From the NCBI GenBank assembly GCA_030144725.1, contig JASKMD010000019.1, positions 6,065,739-6,129,738 on the forward strand: DNA of 64,000 bases. The letters are read 5' to 3'. A program made the position numbers and the translations under genes. The stretch is from Haematococcus lacustris. Lineage: Eukaryota; Chlorophyta; Chlorophyceae; Chlamydomonadales; Haematococcaceae. Shown here piece by piece: positions 34,955 through 46,100 of the stretch; the stretch's first letter is position 1, and the number at the start of each line of letters is the position of its first letter. Below the pieces are notes generated by a model. It searched no databases and had not been told where the DNA came from. It was given only the letters and a program-made list of their open reading frames with translations.

Positions 34955-36750
34955 AGGGGGAGGGAGGAGAGGGGGGAGGGGGGTAGGGGGACAGGGGGGA
35001 AGGAGGGAGGGATGGAGCGTGGGCAAGGGCCTTAGGAGCCTCCAAGATTCTTTAGAGGTGACAGGTGTGGCGATGGGCGTTGACAGCAGCAGACGGTTGT
35101 TGGGAGGAGGTTGCGCCGCAGGCAAGTGGAAGGGGTTGAGACAAGGGAGTGTGTTCTGAAAGCCCATGAAAGGCACAATCATCGAGGCGGCGGCAGTGGC
35201 AGCAGTGAGGCAGAGACCCTGAAGGGGGGAGCAGAGGCATGAGGCAGGGCCCCCAGCCTATGCGGCCTCCACCACAGTGCAGACAGCAGCAGGTGCCTGA
35301 TGAGGCAGCAGGGTGGGGTGGCTGGGGTATGTGTCCCTCCCGCCGGCTGTGGCTCAACAGCTGCACAGGGGGGGAGGGAGGAGGGCGAGGGGGCTGGGCT
35401 AGACTCCACACTAGACTATACATCAGACTACAAAGGCAGGCCCTGCGCTGTTTGAGGGGTCATAAGGCAGGCCTAAGCTGCATCGGCTCTGTTGGGTGGG
35501 GTGGTGGGTGGGCAAGGTCCGGCTGCTGCTGGCCTGCTTGCCCACCATGGCCGTGCAGGGTGTGATGGCATGCTGCAGTGTGATGTGCCAGCCAGCCTGA
35601 CCCCACTGAGCAAGTGGGTGGAGGCTGGGGTGCAGGGCTTGCGGTGGGCCTGGGGCCTAAGGGGGCAGCTGGGGCCAGGCCTCGACCTTGACCGGACATC
35701 TACTGAGCGTTGCTGTTGCCTGACGTCCTAGTGAGCAGCCTTGACCACTGCTGAGCCTGCACTGCCCTTGCCATGCCTGGTCAGTGGCAAGTGTGACCAG
35801 GAGAAAGCAGCTGATCATGGTCTGGTCGAGTGTGAGGGTCACACTGACCCCCCAAAAACCCTACGTGGCTGCATGTGGTGCAGCCATTAGGGTGGGCAGG
35901 GGTGGGCAGCTCAGGCGTGCTTGCATAGGCCTTGTAGAACAGGTGGTCGTCAGCGTGGGCCAGGGGCGGGGTTAGCGTCAGGCGACGTTTGGCTTGGCCG
36001 TGAGTGATTGAATGCCATGCACCTGTTTGCACATGGATGCATGTTTGCTGGCTGCATGCTTGCATTGTCTGAAAGGTACACCCTAGGTTTAGTTTGACTT
36101 GGACGTCCAACATAACAGTATCAAGCCAGAGGGGCAGTGCATGCTTTAGTGGTGGAGTGGGGTGGAAGGTTCAGGGGTGGGGGGTGGTGGGGGGTCCGGG
36201 GTAGGGTGAGGTGATGACCGCGGTCCATGGCTGACTCGAGGAGACCTTGTCTCTGCAGCCCCTCACCCCTCCAGCACTGCCGTGTATTCTCATAGTTGGG
36301 TTCGGTTAGCGGGCTGCTCCCTAGTACTCCCGCTAGCGGCCACTAGTGGTCCCTGGTGGTCCGGCTCAAATGGAGGCCCTAGTGAGAGACAAGGGGGCTG
36401 TTCAACCTCGTTTGACGTGTGCAGCGCATCACGCTGATGATTAACCCCTTCTCGGTTGCCATGTTGTATTGAGCACTAATGCAACATCACACACCCTTAG
36501 GTAAGGGAGCAGTACGTTTCGCCTTGTTTCCTTGGTGGCGGCGCGTGGGGGGACGCTGGGTGTATGTCTGCTGAACGACCTGCATGGAGATCAAGGTGTT
36601 CGCTTTTTGTGATGCATGCGGGTGGGCATGCCAGTGCTGTGCAAGAGTTTGTATGCAGGGAGTGGGGGACACGGACGATGTAAAACATTACGTATGCAAT
36701 GGTTAGTAAGTAGCAACAACGAGGGATGGACAAGGACACAGGAACGTACA
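34955..36750. other. Intergenic, 3' flank of PRR to LINE insertion
   Basis: No gene supported. The first few hundred bases are G-rich 3' UTR-type sequence. A compound of small inverted motifs (GCTAGCGGCCACTAGTGGTC region, ~36330-36360) is visible. Many ORFs here are low-complexity shadows. Confidence 0.4.
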
Positions 36751-36798
36751 TTTTTTTTTTGATGATGATGTGGCTTACACCGCTTAAGCCGTCAGCCG

Positions 36799-39700
36799 TT
36801 AGGCTGCTAGGCCGCCCTCCCCCTCTAGGGGTTCGGGACTTTCTGTAACGCATTTCATAGCAAGGTGCACAAACAAAGGTGCACATGGGCTCAACATGAA
36901 GTCATGCAAGTTCTCATTATTGTTCTGTAAAGTCATGGCAAACTCCGGCTGCTCCCTGATGGAACTCGTGGCAGTGCACTCAAAGATGAAATGCATGGCG
37001 TCATCCACTACCCCCTCTGTGCATCTGGTGCATGTGCGATCAATGAAAGTTACCCCCTCAAACCGAGCCTTCTCCACCCCCAGACCGCTGTTGCCTAACC
37101 TGAACCTAGTCAAGCTCGTGCGAACTTCTGTAGAGAGCTGTCTGTTCAGTAGGTGTGGTGCCATGTGATTGATGCCAATGCCGTCCCCATGCTTGAACCA
37201 TGCAGCATACGAGCATCTCTCCCGATGCACCGTCTCAGGCAGTCTAGGGTCTCCCTCAAACCCAACCCAACGCCTCCCCCACCTCTCGAGCCACTTGACT
37301 TCCATAGCCTTGGTGCCTAGGACCATGTCCGGGCTCAGGGTAAACTCATCCCCCATCAGCTCTCTGGCGGCCAGCTGGAACTGAGCACTCCAGCTGGCCT
37401 GGCAACTCCTCCCTAATTCCACATCTGCCTTAATGACCCTCATTAACAGGTCACTGTGGGATAGTTTGGCAGTGTTCCAGAACTTGCATGCAGCCCTAAA
37501 CCAGTAAAGCTGGAGGGGCAGCTGCCCCAACTCATGCAGCACCATCAGCCCTGACACTGAGCTACGAACCCTGGCAGCAAACCTGAGAAAGCTGAGCATG
37601 CGTGTTTGCACTGGGTTAGAGAGTTGCACACCATGCCCAAGGAAAGCAGTGCCCCAAACCTGGCTGCCATACAGCCCTAAGGGGAGCACGAACGCTCTGA
37701 TGAGGTGACACAGGGCAAAAGGATCATGCAGCACCCCATACTCTCTAGCACGGTTGCATGCTTGGCGCATGGCGAGGAACATGCCAGCCCTCATATGAGT
37801 GGCAGCAAAAGCAGGGGTGGCGCTGGGATTAAAATGCATGCCTAAGTACTTGAACTCTCTCACCACAGGCAGGATCTCATGCTTGTACCCAATGCAAGGT
37901 GCTGCAGTTTGTGAGTTGCCATTGAAAACCATCACCTTTGACTTGCCCACATTGACTGTAAGGTGTTTCCTGTCTGCAAAGCCTTGTAGCTGGCAGACCA
38001 GCCGCTGCAGCCCGTGGGGCGAGGTGCTCACCAGGGTCAGGTCATCAGCATACATGAAGTGGGTAACAGGTGTGCCTTGCACCCTCACAGCATCAACAGG
38101 GCCTAGGAACTCCTTACTAATGTCGTGAACATAGAGAGCAAACAGGAGTGGGCTGATGGGGCAGCCTTGCTTGACACCTTGGTCAGGAGTCACAGGGGGG
38201 GTGCGGTGGGGGCCATCTATCAGCACATAGTTGTCATCCCTATACAGACCCTCCAGGCAGGCAAGCAAGGGCTGTGGCAGCTTGATCCCAACCCGCAAGT
38301 GCTCCCACAATTGTTGTCGAGGTATGTGGTCATAGGCCTGTTTGAAGTCAATGAAGGCAGTGAAAAGCTTGCGGTGCTTGGCATCTGCGCTAGCCTTTTG
38401 AGCGTGGACAAGATGGCGCAGAATGAACATGGGTTGCATGGTGCTGCGTCCCGGGATGAACCCAAACTGCTCAGCTGGCAGCACTTTGTGTGTCATGCAC
38501 CAGGCAGTCAGCACGTGCCGCAAGACGTTAGCATACAGGCGGTACAACACACTACTCACAGCAAGCATTCTGTACTTGTTGGGGTCTGTGGGGTCTGTGT
38601 CCTTGAAGAGGGGGCTGATTCTAGCTACCTTCCAAGCCGCTGGAATAATCCCGGTGCGCATCATGCTGTGAAACCATGTGGCAAGCAGAGGGAGCAACAA
38701 GTATGTGGTAACACCCTCCTCAACTGTGCGGGCGTGCTTGATAAAGGGGGCTGGGAGCCCATCCAGACCAGGTGCTGTGTCGTTGTTGAGATCACGTAGT
38801 TGTGCTTGAACAATAGATGTGATGTTGTCAAGATGGGGCAGCTCATAGGCAGGTGGATGTGTTGTGACAGGGGCAGGGGCAGGGACAGAGTGAAGTCTGC
38901 CTCTCCCAAGAGGGACGGCTTGCAAATGGGCAGGCACAGCTTGCCTGGTCCTAGCTGGCTCAGGGATCACATCGGGTGCGTCATGTGTCGTATTAGTGGT
39001 TGTGAAATAGGCCTGCAGATGCTGATGCCACTTGTCGATGGGAACCATGGACTGCTGGCGTGCGTGCTTGACTCGGAGCATCTTGAGTGCATCCCCAGGG
39101 TTGTGCTTGAGCATGTCTAGAAGCTTGGCAGCTCTATGCTTGGACCACGCAGACTTAGCTCTAGCAACCAGCCTCCTATAGGCCTGCTTTCTAGCCCTGT
39201 AAAGGTGCAAGGCCTCCCCGCTACGCAGAGCCTGCCAGAGTGCGGCTTTAGCCTCCTTGCATGACCGGTCAAACCAGGCAGGCTTAACTGTGGTGTGCTT
39301 GTCAACACGTGCTAGTGGGCAGAGCCTTGCCTTAAGCATCCCCGCACTGCCCGCAGCCCGTGATATGATGTCATGCACAAAGCGGTTGATGGAGTCAGGG
39401 TGTGTGCCCTGCTCAACAGCCTGCTTGACAGCCATGACCTCCTCTTCCAAGTCGATAAGGGCACCCACATACCGAGCAGCATGATCTGGCTTCCATTGGA
39501 ACTGTGGGCCAGTGTGGCAGTCATCATTGCAGGTGTGGATGGGTGTAGTGGCTTGTGCTGGTGCCTTGAGAGACAGGGTAATGGGGGAGTGGTCAAACTC
39601 ATGGCAAGCGTCCGGGAAGGAAGAAGTGTGGCTCAAAGAGTACACAGACTCACTCATGATGATGTGCTCCGTGCGAGTGCTAGCTCTGCAGGTGCGCTGT

Positions 39701-40347
39701 CCCATGTCCCCATGTCCCCTCCCGGTGGTGGCAACAAGGCCTGTAGCTGATAGCACGTCAATCAACTCCCTGCCCGCTTGGTTAGACTTGGCCGGGCCAA
39801 TCCTAGGCACGCAAAGCTCCGGATGCTGCATGGACCAGCCATGGAGGTCACCTAACTCGCTAAGCTTGCCTAAGTGAGAGTTCAGGTCACCCATCAGGAG
39901 GACATGTGGTGTGTGTGATGTAGCCTCCTGGAGCTCTAGCAGCAAGTGGTTGAAGTGCTCGGGGACATTGTGGGCGGGGGGTATGTAGCCCACACCCAGC
40001 AACACATCACCCTCAAGCCCACACACACACCCTGCCAGCCTGACCCAAAGCAGTTGCATGGCACTGCTGGTGCGCCAGAGCCTGGCGTGCCTGGCTAGCT
40101 CCTTGCGCAGCAGAAGGGCCACCCCCTGACCCGGCACCCCCTGGCGTGAAACAGATGTGTGAAAGGCACTATGGGTGGGCGCATGCTGCATGAACTCCGC
40201 TATCCTATTGCTGCGTGTCTCGCACAGAGCGATGACATCATGCTCGGCCACCAGCCTCCTAATGGCTGTGAACTTGACTGAGGTAGTGTCATGCTTAAGG
40301 CCATTCACATTGTGGACCGCTAACCTGAGCTCTCGGGGGGCGAGTCC
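36799..40347 (-). CDS. LINE ORF2: EEP endonuclease, reverse transcriptase, zinc knuckle
   Basis: The frame is open for 1182 codons from the base after the TAG at 40348-40350, but has no ATG before the endonuclease begins at AVHNVNGLKHD. It shows the EEP motifs NVNGL, VIALCETR, LLMGDLNSH and FDHSPITL. The RT shows DTAPGLDGLPAPFIKH, FIDFKQAYDHIPR, GVKQGCPISPLLF and the catalytic MYADD (Y at 38050-38052). A C-terminal CTRC/H/C knuckle reads CTRCTEGVVDDAMHFIFEC. No RNase H is seen, as in L1. The product would nick target DNA and reverse-transcribe the element RNA. Because there is no start codon, expression must come by read-through of the TAG, re-initiation or a non-AUG start. Confidence 0.9.
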   Translation of the reverse strand, partial: GLAPRELRLAVHNVNGLKHDTTSVKFTAIRRLVAEHDVIALCETRSNRIAEFMQHAPTHSAFHTSVSRQGVPGQGVALLLRKELARHARLWRTSSAMQLLWVRLAGCVCGLEGDVLLGVGYIPPAHNVPEHFNHLLLELQEATSHTPHVLLMGDLNSHLGKLSELGDLHGWSMQHPELCVPRIGPAKSNQAGRELIDVLSATGLVATTGRGHGDMGQRTCRASTRTEHIIMSESVYSLSHTSSFPDACHEFDHSPITLSLKAPAQATTPIHTCNDDCHTGPQFQWKPDHAARYVGALIDLEEEVMAVKQAVEQGTHPDSINRFVHDIISRAAGSAGMLKARLCPLARVDKHTTVKPAWFDRSCKEAKAALWQALRSGEALHLYRARKQAYRRLVARAKSAWSKHRAAKLLDMLKHNPGDALKMLRVKHARQQSMVPIDKWHQHLQAYFTTTNTTHDAPDVIPEPARTRQAVPAHLQAVPLGRGRLHSVPAPAPVTTHPPAYELPHLDNITSIVQAQLRDLNNDTAPGLDGLPAPFIKHARTVEEGVTTYLLLPLLATWFHSMMRTGIIPAAWKVARISPLFKDTDPTDPNKYRMLAVSSVLYRLYANVLRHVLTAWCMTHKVLPAEQFGFIPGRSTMQPMFILRHLVHAQKASADAKHRKLFTAFIDFKQAYDHIPRQQLWEHLRVGIKLPQPLLACLEGLYRDDNYVLIDGPHRTPPVTPDQGVKQGCPISPLLFALYVHDISKEFLGPVDAVRVQGTPVTHFMYADDLTLVSTSPHGLQRLVCQLQGFADRKHLTVNVGKSKVMVFNGNSQTAAPCIGYKHEILPVVREFKYLGMHFNPSATPAFAATHMRAGMFLAMRQACNRAREYGVLHDPFALCHLIRAFVLPLGLYGSQVWGTAFLGHGVQLSNPVQTRMLSFLRFAARVRSSVSGLMVLHELGQLPLQLYWFRAACKFWNTAKLSHSDLLMRVIKADVELGRSCQASWSAQFQLAARELMGDEFTLSPDMVLGTKAMEVKWLERWGRRWVGFEGDPRLPETVHRERCSYAAWFKHGDGIGINHMAPHLLNRQLSTEVRTSLTRFRLGNSGLGVEKARFEGVTFIDRTCTRCTEGVVDDAMHFIFECTATSSIREQPEFAMTLQNNNENLHDFMLSPCAPLFVHLAMKCVTESPEPLEGEGGLAA

Positions 40348-41973
40348 CTAGCCCCGACCCTCTCCCACGCCCTGAGCCCCCACCGCCCTGAGCTTACCCG
40401 TAGGAGTCTCCCCAGACGCACCCAACCCCGCTTGATGTCTTGTGCGGTGATTCCCCAAAGGGGGAGAGAGTGGGCGGCTCTTGGTTGGTGAGCCAGGGGC
40501 CGAGTGGCCGCCCCCCCCTTGGGGGAAGGGCGGGGGGGGGGGCAGATGGCTGAGGGCTGCTGCTGTTGCTGCTGCATTGCGCTGTGTCTGGTTGGGCAGG
40601 GTGGGGCGACCTGGTGCCACAGTCTTGGTTGTTGTCTGGCTGGGGCCTGCTGCTGCTGCTGCAGCTGCTGCATTGCGCTGCACCTGGTTAGGCGAGGCGG
40701 GGCGGCTGCCCGGCGCAGCTGTCTTCCCTGCAGCCTTGCCAGCTGGTGCCTGGTTCGATCCCCCTGCTGCTGCTGCTGTTGCTGTTGCTGCATTGCGCTG
40801 CACCTGGTTAGGCGAGGCGGGGCGGCTGCCCGGCACAGCTGTCTTCCCTGCAGCCTTGCCGGCTGGTGCCCGATTAGGACCCCCTGCTGCTGCTGCTGCA
40901 TTGCGCTGCACCTGGTTAGGCGAGGCGGGGCGGCTGCCCGGCACAGCTGTCTTCCCTGCAGCCTTGCCGGCTGGTGCCCGGTCAGGACCCCCTGCTGCTG
41001 CTGCCCTGCGCTGCGCCTGATTAGGGGGGGGCGGGGGAGGGTTAGGATCTGCAGGCTGGTTGTCCTCTTCCATTGCTGCGGCAGCCGCTGTCGCACCCTG
41101 CTGCTGCTGTTGATGCTGCTGCTGCTGTTGATGGGTGGCGAGGGACCTTGGTAGGAGAAAAGCTGCAGGCTGGTCCGCAGCCGCATACTCACAGGCTGCC
41201 TCGATGCTGCACTCATCCATGCTCTTCAGGTCTGGCTTGCTGAGGTTGCTGAGGTGGACATACAGGGGGTAGGTAATCTGCTTCCCCTTCCAGGTGGTGA
41301 TGATGGCTGTGCGTGATTTGTTGCACTCAAAGCGCATGCCATGTACAGGGGATCGCACACTGCTCTTATCTACAACTGCCTGCAGCTGACGGCGAGCTGG
41401 CCACACGACCCGCTGTAGCGGACCCTTCCCCAGGTCTGCTGGGAGTGCGGCCTGCTGGGCAGCAGCCAGAACGCTGAGGGCTGAGGCATGGGAGCCGACA
41501 CTGACCTTAGCGATAGTCGGGCTAGAGTGCATCACCCGGGCATCAGTGACGCCGACGCTGGTGCACAGAGCCTTGATGGCTACCTCATCAGGGCGGGGGG
41601 CAAAGAAGACCACCACCCCCGCATTGCTGCGCTGCTCTGTTGCTAGCTGGATGTTGAAGGCCATTGCTGCCAGCTGCACGCTGCAGCGCTGCTCCACTGA
41701 GGCCATCTCTGCCCGCACCTCCCTCGTTTCTCCCTCTAGCTCAATGTGCGCCACACTCAGTTTGGCTACGTCATATTGAACAATCTGCAACTCGCTCTTG
41801 ACTGTCTCGATAGATTTGTTGATGGCAGTTAGCTGCGGCATGACTGTCTGCTGCAGCGTCTGTGTCAGAGTCTGTGTCAGAGTTCGCGCCAGTACCTCCT
41901 GGAGCCGGGCCTCAGTTATTGGTGAGGCCCCTGCCCCAGTTGGCTGCTGCTGCTCCTGCTGTTGCTGCTGCTC

Positions 41974-42004
<31 letters not shown>

Positions 42005-42246
42005 TGCTGTTGGTGCTGCTGCTGCTGCTGTTGCTGGTGCTGCTGCCGCTGGTGCTGCTCCCGCTGCTCGTTGAGAAAACGCTCTGTGAGCTGCTCAGAT
42101 AGAGCAATGCGAGCTGCCTCCTCCAGAGTGAAGTGGTCGGCACCCCGGGCTGCTGTTGCCGCTGACTGCTCTGTGGGGGGGTGAGACCGAGGCCTGAAAG
42201 AGGCGAGGGCAGCGAAGGAGTTGCTGAGGGGGGTAGGTTTGGCCAT
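40348..42246 (-). CDS. LINE ORF1 protein, coiled-coil and RRM-like
   Basis: ATG at 42246 begins MAKPTPLSNSFAALASF. A Gln/His-rich tract (about 45 residues) is followed by a heptad-patterned segment (LTAINKSIETVKSEL and onward to EMASVEQRC) predicted to be a coiled coil. Next is a globular part (VVVFFAPRPDEVAIKALCTS and onward) that resembles an RRM-like ORF1 core. Then come four imperfect repeats (SPNQVQRNAAA with APAGKAAGKTAVPGSRPA; DNA period ~108-123 bp, ~40570-41020). The frame ends in TAG at 40348-40350. Proteins of this type coat LINE RNA. The assignment rests on position and architecture rather than clear sequence identity. Confidence 0.75.
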
Positions 42247-42306
42247 GTCAGGCGCGGGGCTGAATAGCACAGGTAACTGCTGGAGGCGCCGCAAATGCGT
42301 ACATTT

Positions 42307-43124
42307 GCATCATGAGATGACGCATTAAGAAGAGTCATTGTCAATCAATGTGTAACAACTAGACACCACTGGGGTAGGGAATAGACGGCACACATGTCAG
42401 AGGCGGAAACGAATGGCAGTGTCGAACCCCAAACCTTCCACATGTTCGACGTCTTCAGTCTTCAGTGGCTAATAATGCTCGTGACGCGCCAGCGACCCAT
42501 CCGTGCTATGAAAGCTGTGGGTGTGCCATGAACTAGCTAAATGTTCATGTAGCTGGCCGTGACGACCTAGTTCCGCCAAAGTCAAACCAGGCGCACCTCC
42601 ATAGACAGGCTGCCGGAACTACCCGCGCTGCCAGAAGCAATATTAACACCTTTCGCGGCACATAATGCAAGCTAAGCCACCTCACTTATCACCTCATTGG
42701 TAGCTTCAGCGAGCGGGCAAGCGGTGAGTGATGAGTGGTTGGAGGACAAACTCGCTTGTGTTTCCGGTCCAACCGGTTCCCACTGGTTGGGTTGCGCCTA
42801 GCCGCACACACCTTGTGCTGCCTCATCCTCACGCAAATGCAACCTCACAACTCAAGTCCTGTTCGTTAGGGTATTTGACGTCCACCAGCTGGCAGCCGAC
42901 GACCTACGGACAGGACACAACATCGTTTGATAGCGAACTGTACAGCCGTCTCGAGCCAACCCGTCGATGTCCCAGCATCTTTGGCAAGTATGGCCCGCAC
43001 CTCTCGAGCCGCTACCACCGCCGCCGCCCAGCCCCGAGCCGACACCAGGCGACAGGAGATAACCCGCAGTCGTAATGGCCGACGCAAGCGGGCGACCATC
43101 ACCACCAACCCTGCGGCCAGATCA
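42307..43124. other. Region between LINE and the LRR exons, nothing recognised
   Basis: Lower GC than the neighbours. No supported ORF; the plus-strand frame 42728-43075 has no recognisable domain. Confidence 0.35.
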
Positions 43125-46100
43125 TCAACATACTTGCCCATACTGTGTCTTGCGACGAATGTCTGCAGAGGGGCGCAGCTTAACAACGCACCCCGCGAAC
43201 ATCAATTGTGTGCTCGCGCCACACCCAACGGCTTGGCACGCAGACAAGCTGCGGGGCGCGGTTTCGTGTTGAAACAGTTCGGGCTCACCGCATGTCACTG
43301 CTCGGCAGGTGGCGGTGGTGAGTTCCGCGACGCAAGGCATGGCGGCCAGGGCTTCGGCCAGCAAATCGTCCTCTAGCTCATGACAGCGCAGGAGGTGGAG
43401 GTGGTGGAGACCTCCCCAAGGAGGAGATGGTGAGCGGCCTGGTGGACGGGAACAGGCAAGGCAGGGGCAGCACCAAGGTGAGGGCCTAGACAGCAACACC
43501 CTCAGCCTCTGGCCCGGGGCTATAGCCCAGGGCCGTGATTTCCTTGCGAGTGTCCGACACCTTTGGAAGGGACCACAAGGGACAGGTTGCGGCCACTGGA
43601 GCACTTGAGCCTTGAGGCCTTGAGGCCTTGAATGCCATAGGCTGACCGCCAGGGTGTAGGTGAGCACGGTGTAAGAAGGGTGACCACCCCAAGAAGAAGA
43701 AGAGTGCTCGGGCAGCCCCAGCGTGCAATCAGGGAGGAGCTTCTGCCTGGGGCAAAGCCTGCTCCCATCACATGAAATATGCCGCCCCACCACAGCTGTG
43801 AAACAGCAGCAGGCATGACCACACTGAGGCCTCAGGGGAGCGTTATTAGATGCCACGGGCTGGCTCACAGGGTGAAGGTCTAGAGACAGCCTAGGCTGGG
43901 TTGAGGCCTGGAGGAGGCCTGGGCCTGGTGCCTGCAGGAGGTGCTGGTGGGGAGGATGCCCCGGTTGAAGCTGTGTCTCAGTCCCCCTGATAAGGACCTA
44001 GACGCAATGCTAAGTGGAGCCTGAGTCAAGGACCCCGACAAGGGCCCCGACAAGGACCAGGACACAACGCTGGATGGTTGAGGCCTGGAGTGGAGTGGAG
44101 CCTGAGCAAACACGGCTCATGCATGCCAACAAAGGGTTGCGGGGCATGCCCTGTTTCAATCTCTGTCTTTTACAGCTGTGTCTTGATGGGGACCGGGGTT
44201 GGGGTTAGCTCATCCACGCCAGCAAGGGGTTGTGGCAGTTGCAGCAAGGGGTCGCAGTAGGGTTAGAGCTAGTTTTGGCCAGTGAGGGGCAAAATGCAGT
44301 CAGAGGCTTGCAGGTCTTGCAAGGCCATGCAGCAACAAAAGACTCTTTCTACATGCAGCAGGACAAACCACTTCAACATGCAACCAGCATGCAGGTACAA
44401 AGAGAGGGCAACAAACCCCAGCAGCTCTCCCACCTGGGTCACACCAAGCTCAGGACAGGGCACCCTGATCATGCACCCTGGCCATGCACCCCCCCTCCTC
44501 CCTCCCCCCCCCACCTGGGCTGCTGACCTGCCCGGCCACTTGCACCAGTTCCTGCAGCTGGCTGGCGCTGAGGCCCTTAAGGCTGAGGTGGAGGCGAGAG
44601 CAGGGGCGCGCCCGCAGCAGTGGCCCGCAGTCCACGCGGCTGTGGCAGCTGACATGCAGGGTCTGGGTGGGAACCTGTGGCCAGCATGGTAGGGGCAGGG
44701 CGCTGCAGCCAGGGGGGTGGGAGGGCGGCTGTGGGAGCACCTGGGTAGAGGCAGGCCTGGTGGTGGGTGCCAGGCTGGATAGAGGCCTTTGCAGCTGCCA
44801 GCAGCTGCTCCTGACTGGAGGGACCAAGACCCGTCTTGTCAGACACACGCTTCACTGGCTTCTATGCCTTCAGGGGCTCTGTGCACCAGAGCTGGCAGAC
44901 CATGCTGGAGCAGCAGGCCATGCTGACCACAGCCAAGGCAGTGGGAAAGCTGGTCTGTTGCCTCGAGTCCTTGCATGGATGTGAAGAATCATCTGCCAGG
45001 GTTGGGTGAGGGAGTGTGCAGTGCAGGCTGGTGGAAGGGGGAGGCAGGCAGGCACTGTAGGGGGCGGGGGCGGGCGGGGGACTGTAGGGGTGCTAAGCTG
45101 GGGGTGCTAAGGTACAGGCAGGGGACTGTAGGGGGCGGGGGTGGGCAGGGCCTGCTGACCTGGTGGGCTGCGGCTGCCAGCAGGGAGGTGAGCAGTGAGC
45201 CAGCGTTGGTGAGCCGCAGCTCAGCCAGCTGTGGTGCGGCGTACAGGGCGGCCTGTCGGACAGGGGGTGGTTGGTGCAGCTGGGTGGCAGACCAGGAAGA
45301 GGGCAGAGGCAAGGGGAGGAGGCAAGGTGGCTGCAGCAGGTAGGGAGAGGGGGAGGGGTATACCTGCAGCATGTCCCGCTCATGCAGCTCCTGGGGATTA
45401 GGTGGTGCCGGCACCAGCACCCCGTGCTCATCTGCAGCAGCCACACGGCCACACACCACCATGACGCTGCACACACACCCCAGTGTGCCACTTTGCACTT
45501 GAACTCCCAGTGTGCCATTGTCCTCAAGGAAGCGGGTGGTACGCTGCCGCTGGGCCACCAGGGCAGGCAGCAGCGGGTGATACGGCACCGTGACGCTGCA
45601 CAGCCCCCAGTGTGCCTCTGTCCTCAAGGAAGCGGGTGGCCGAGTCTACTTATGTTGCTGTGTAGTAGGGGCACAAAGCTAGCAGCCTGAGAGCCACCGC
45701 CTGGCCTGTATGACGCACTCTCCCACCAGTGTGCCTCTTTGAACTTTGGTACAGCCACAAAGCAAGTGACATGTCCCCCCATATGTCGTTGTGCATACAC
45801 GAGAAATGGGTTGGCCGGCATCAGGTCAGTTGCTGTATACAGCTACAAAGCCAGCACGCTGAGAGGCTTAAGGTGGCAATAAGGGCGGGCCATGCTCAAA
45901 CATGCCATGCTACATGGTGCCCAGCGCACTGGCTTCACCCCCACTGCCCCCACAGCCCCACAAGCTCCTGGCCCTCCACTCAGTCTCCTTCACTGCATCA
46001 GGACCACCCCCTCTCATCAATGACACAGCTTGGCTTCACCCCCACACTTGGCTTCACCCCCACAGCCCCCACAGCCCCCTGGCCTCCCACAGCCTCTACT

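Larger units (their letters stand above)
36751..42297 (-). mobile_element. L1-type LINE, apparently full-length, minus strand
   Basis: On the minus strand the element runs ORF1, ORF2, a short 3' UTR, (ATC)n and an A10 tail (seen as T10 at 36751-36760 followed by GATGATGATG). The flanks share CGTACATTT (36745-36753 and 42298-42306), a candidate target-site duplication that partly overlaps the tail. ORF1 starts within about 50 bp of the 5' border. Both ORFs are long and open apart from the single TAG between them, so insertion is recent. Confidence 0.88.
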
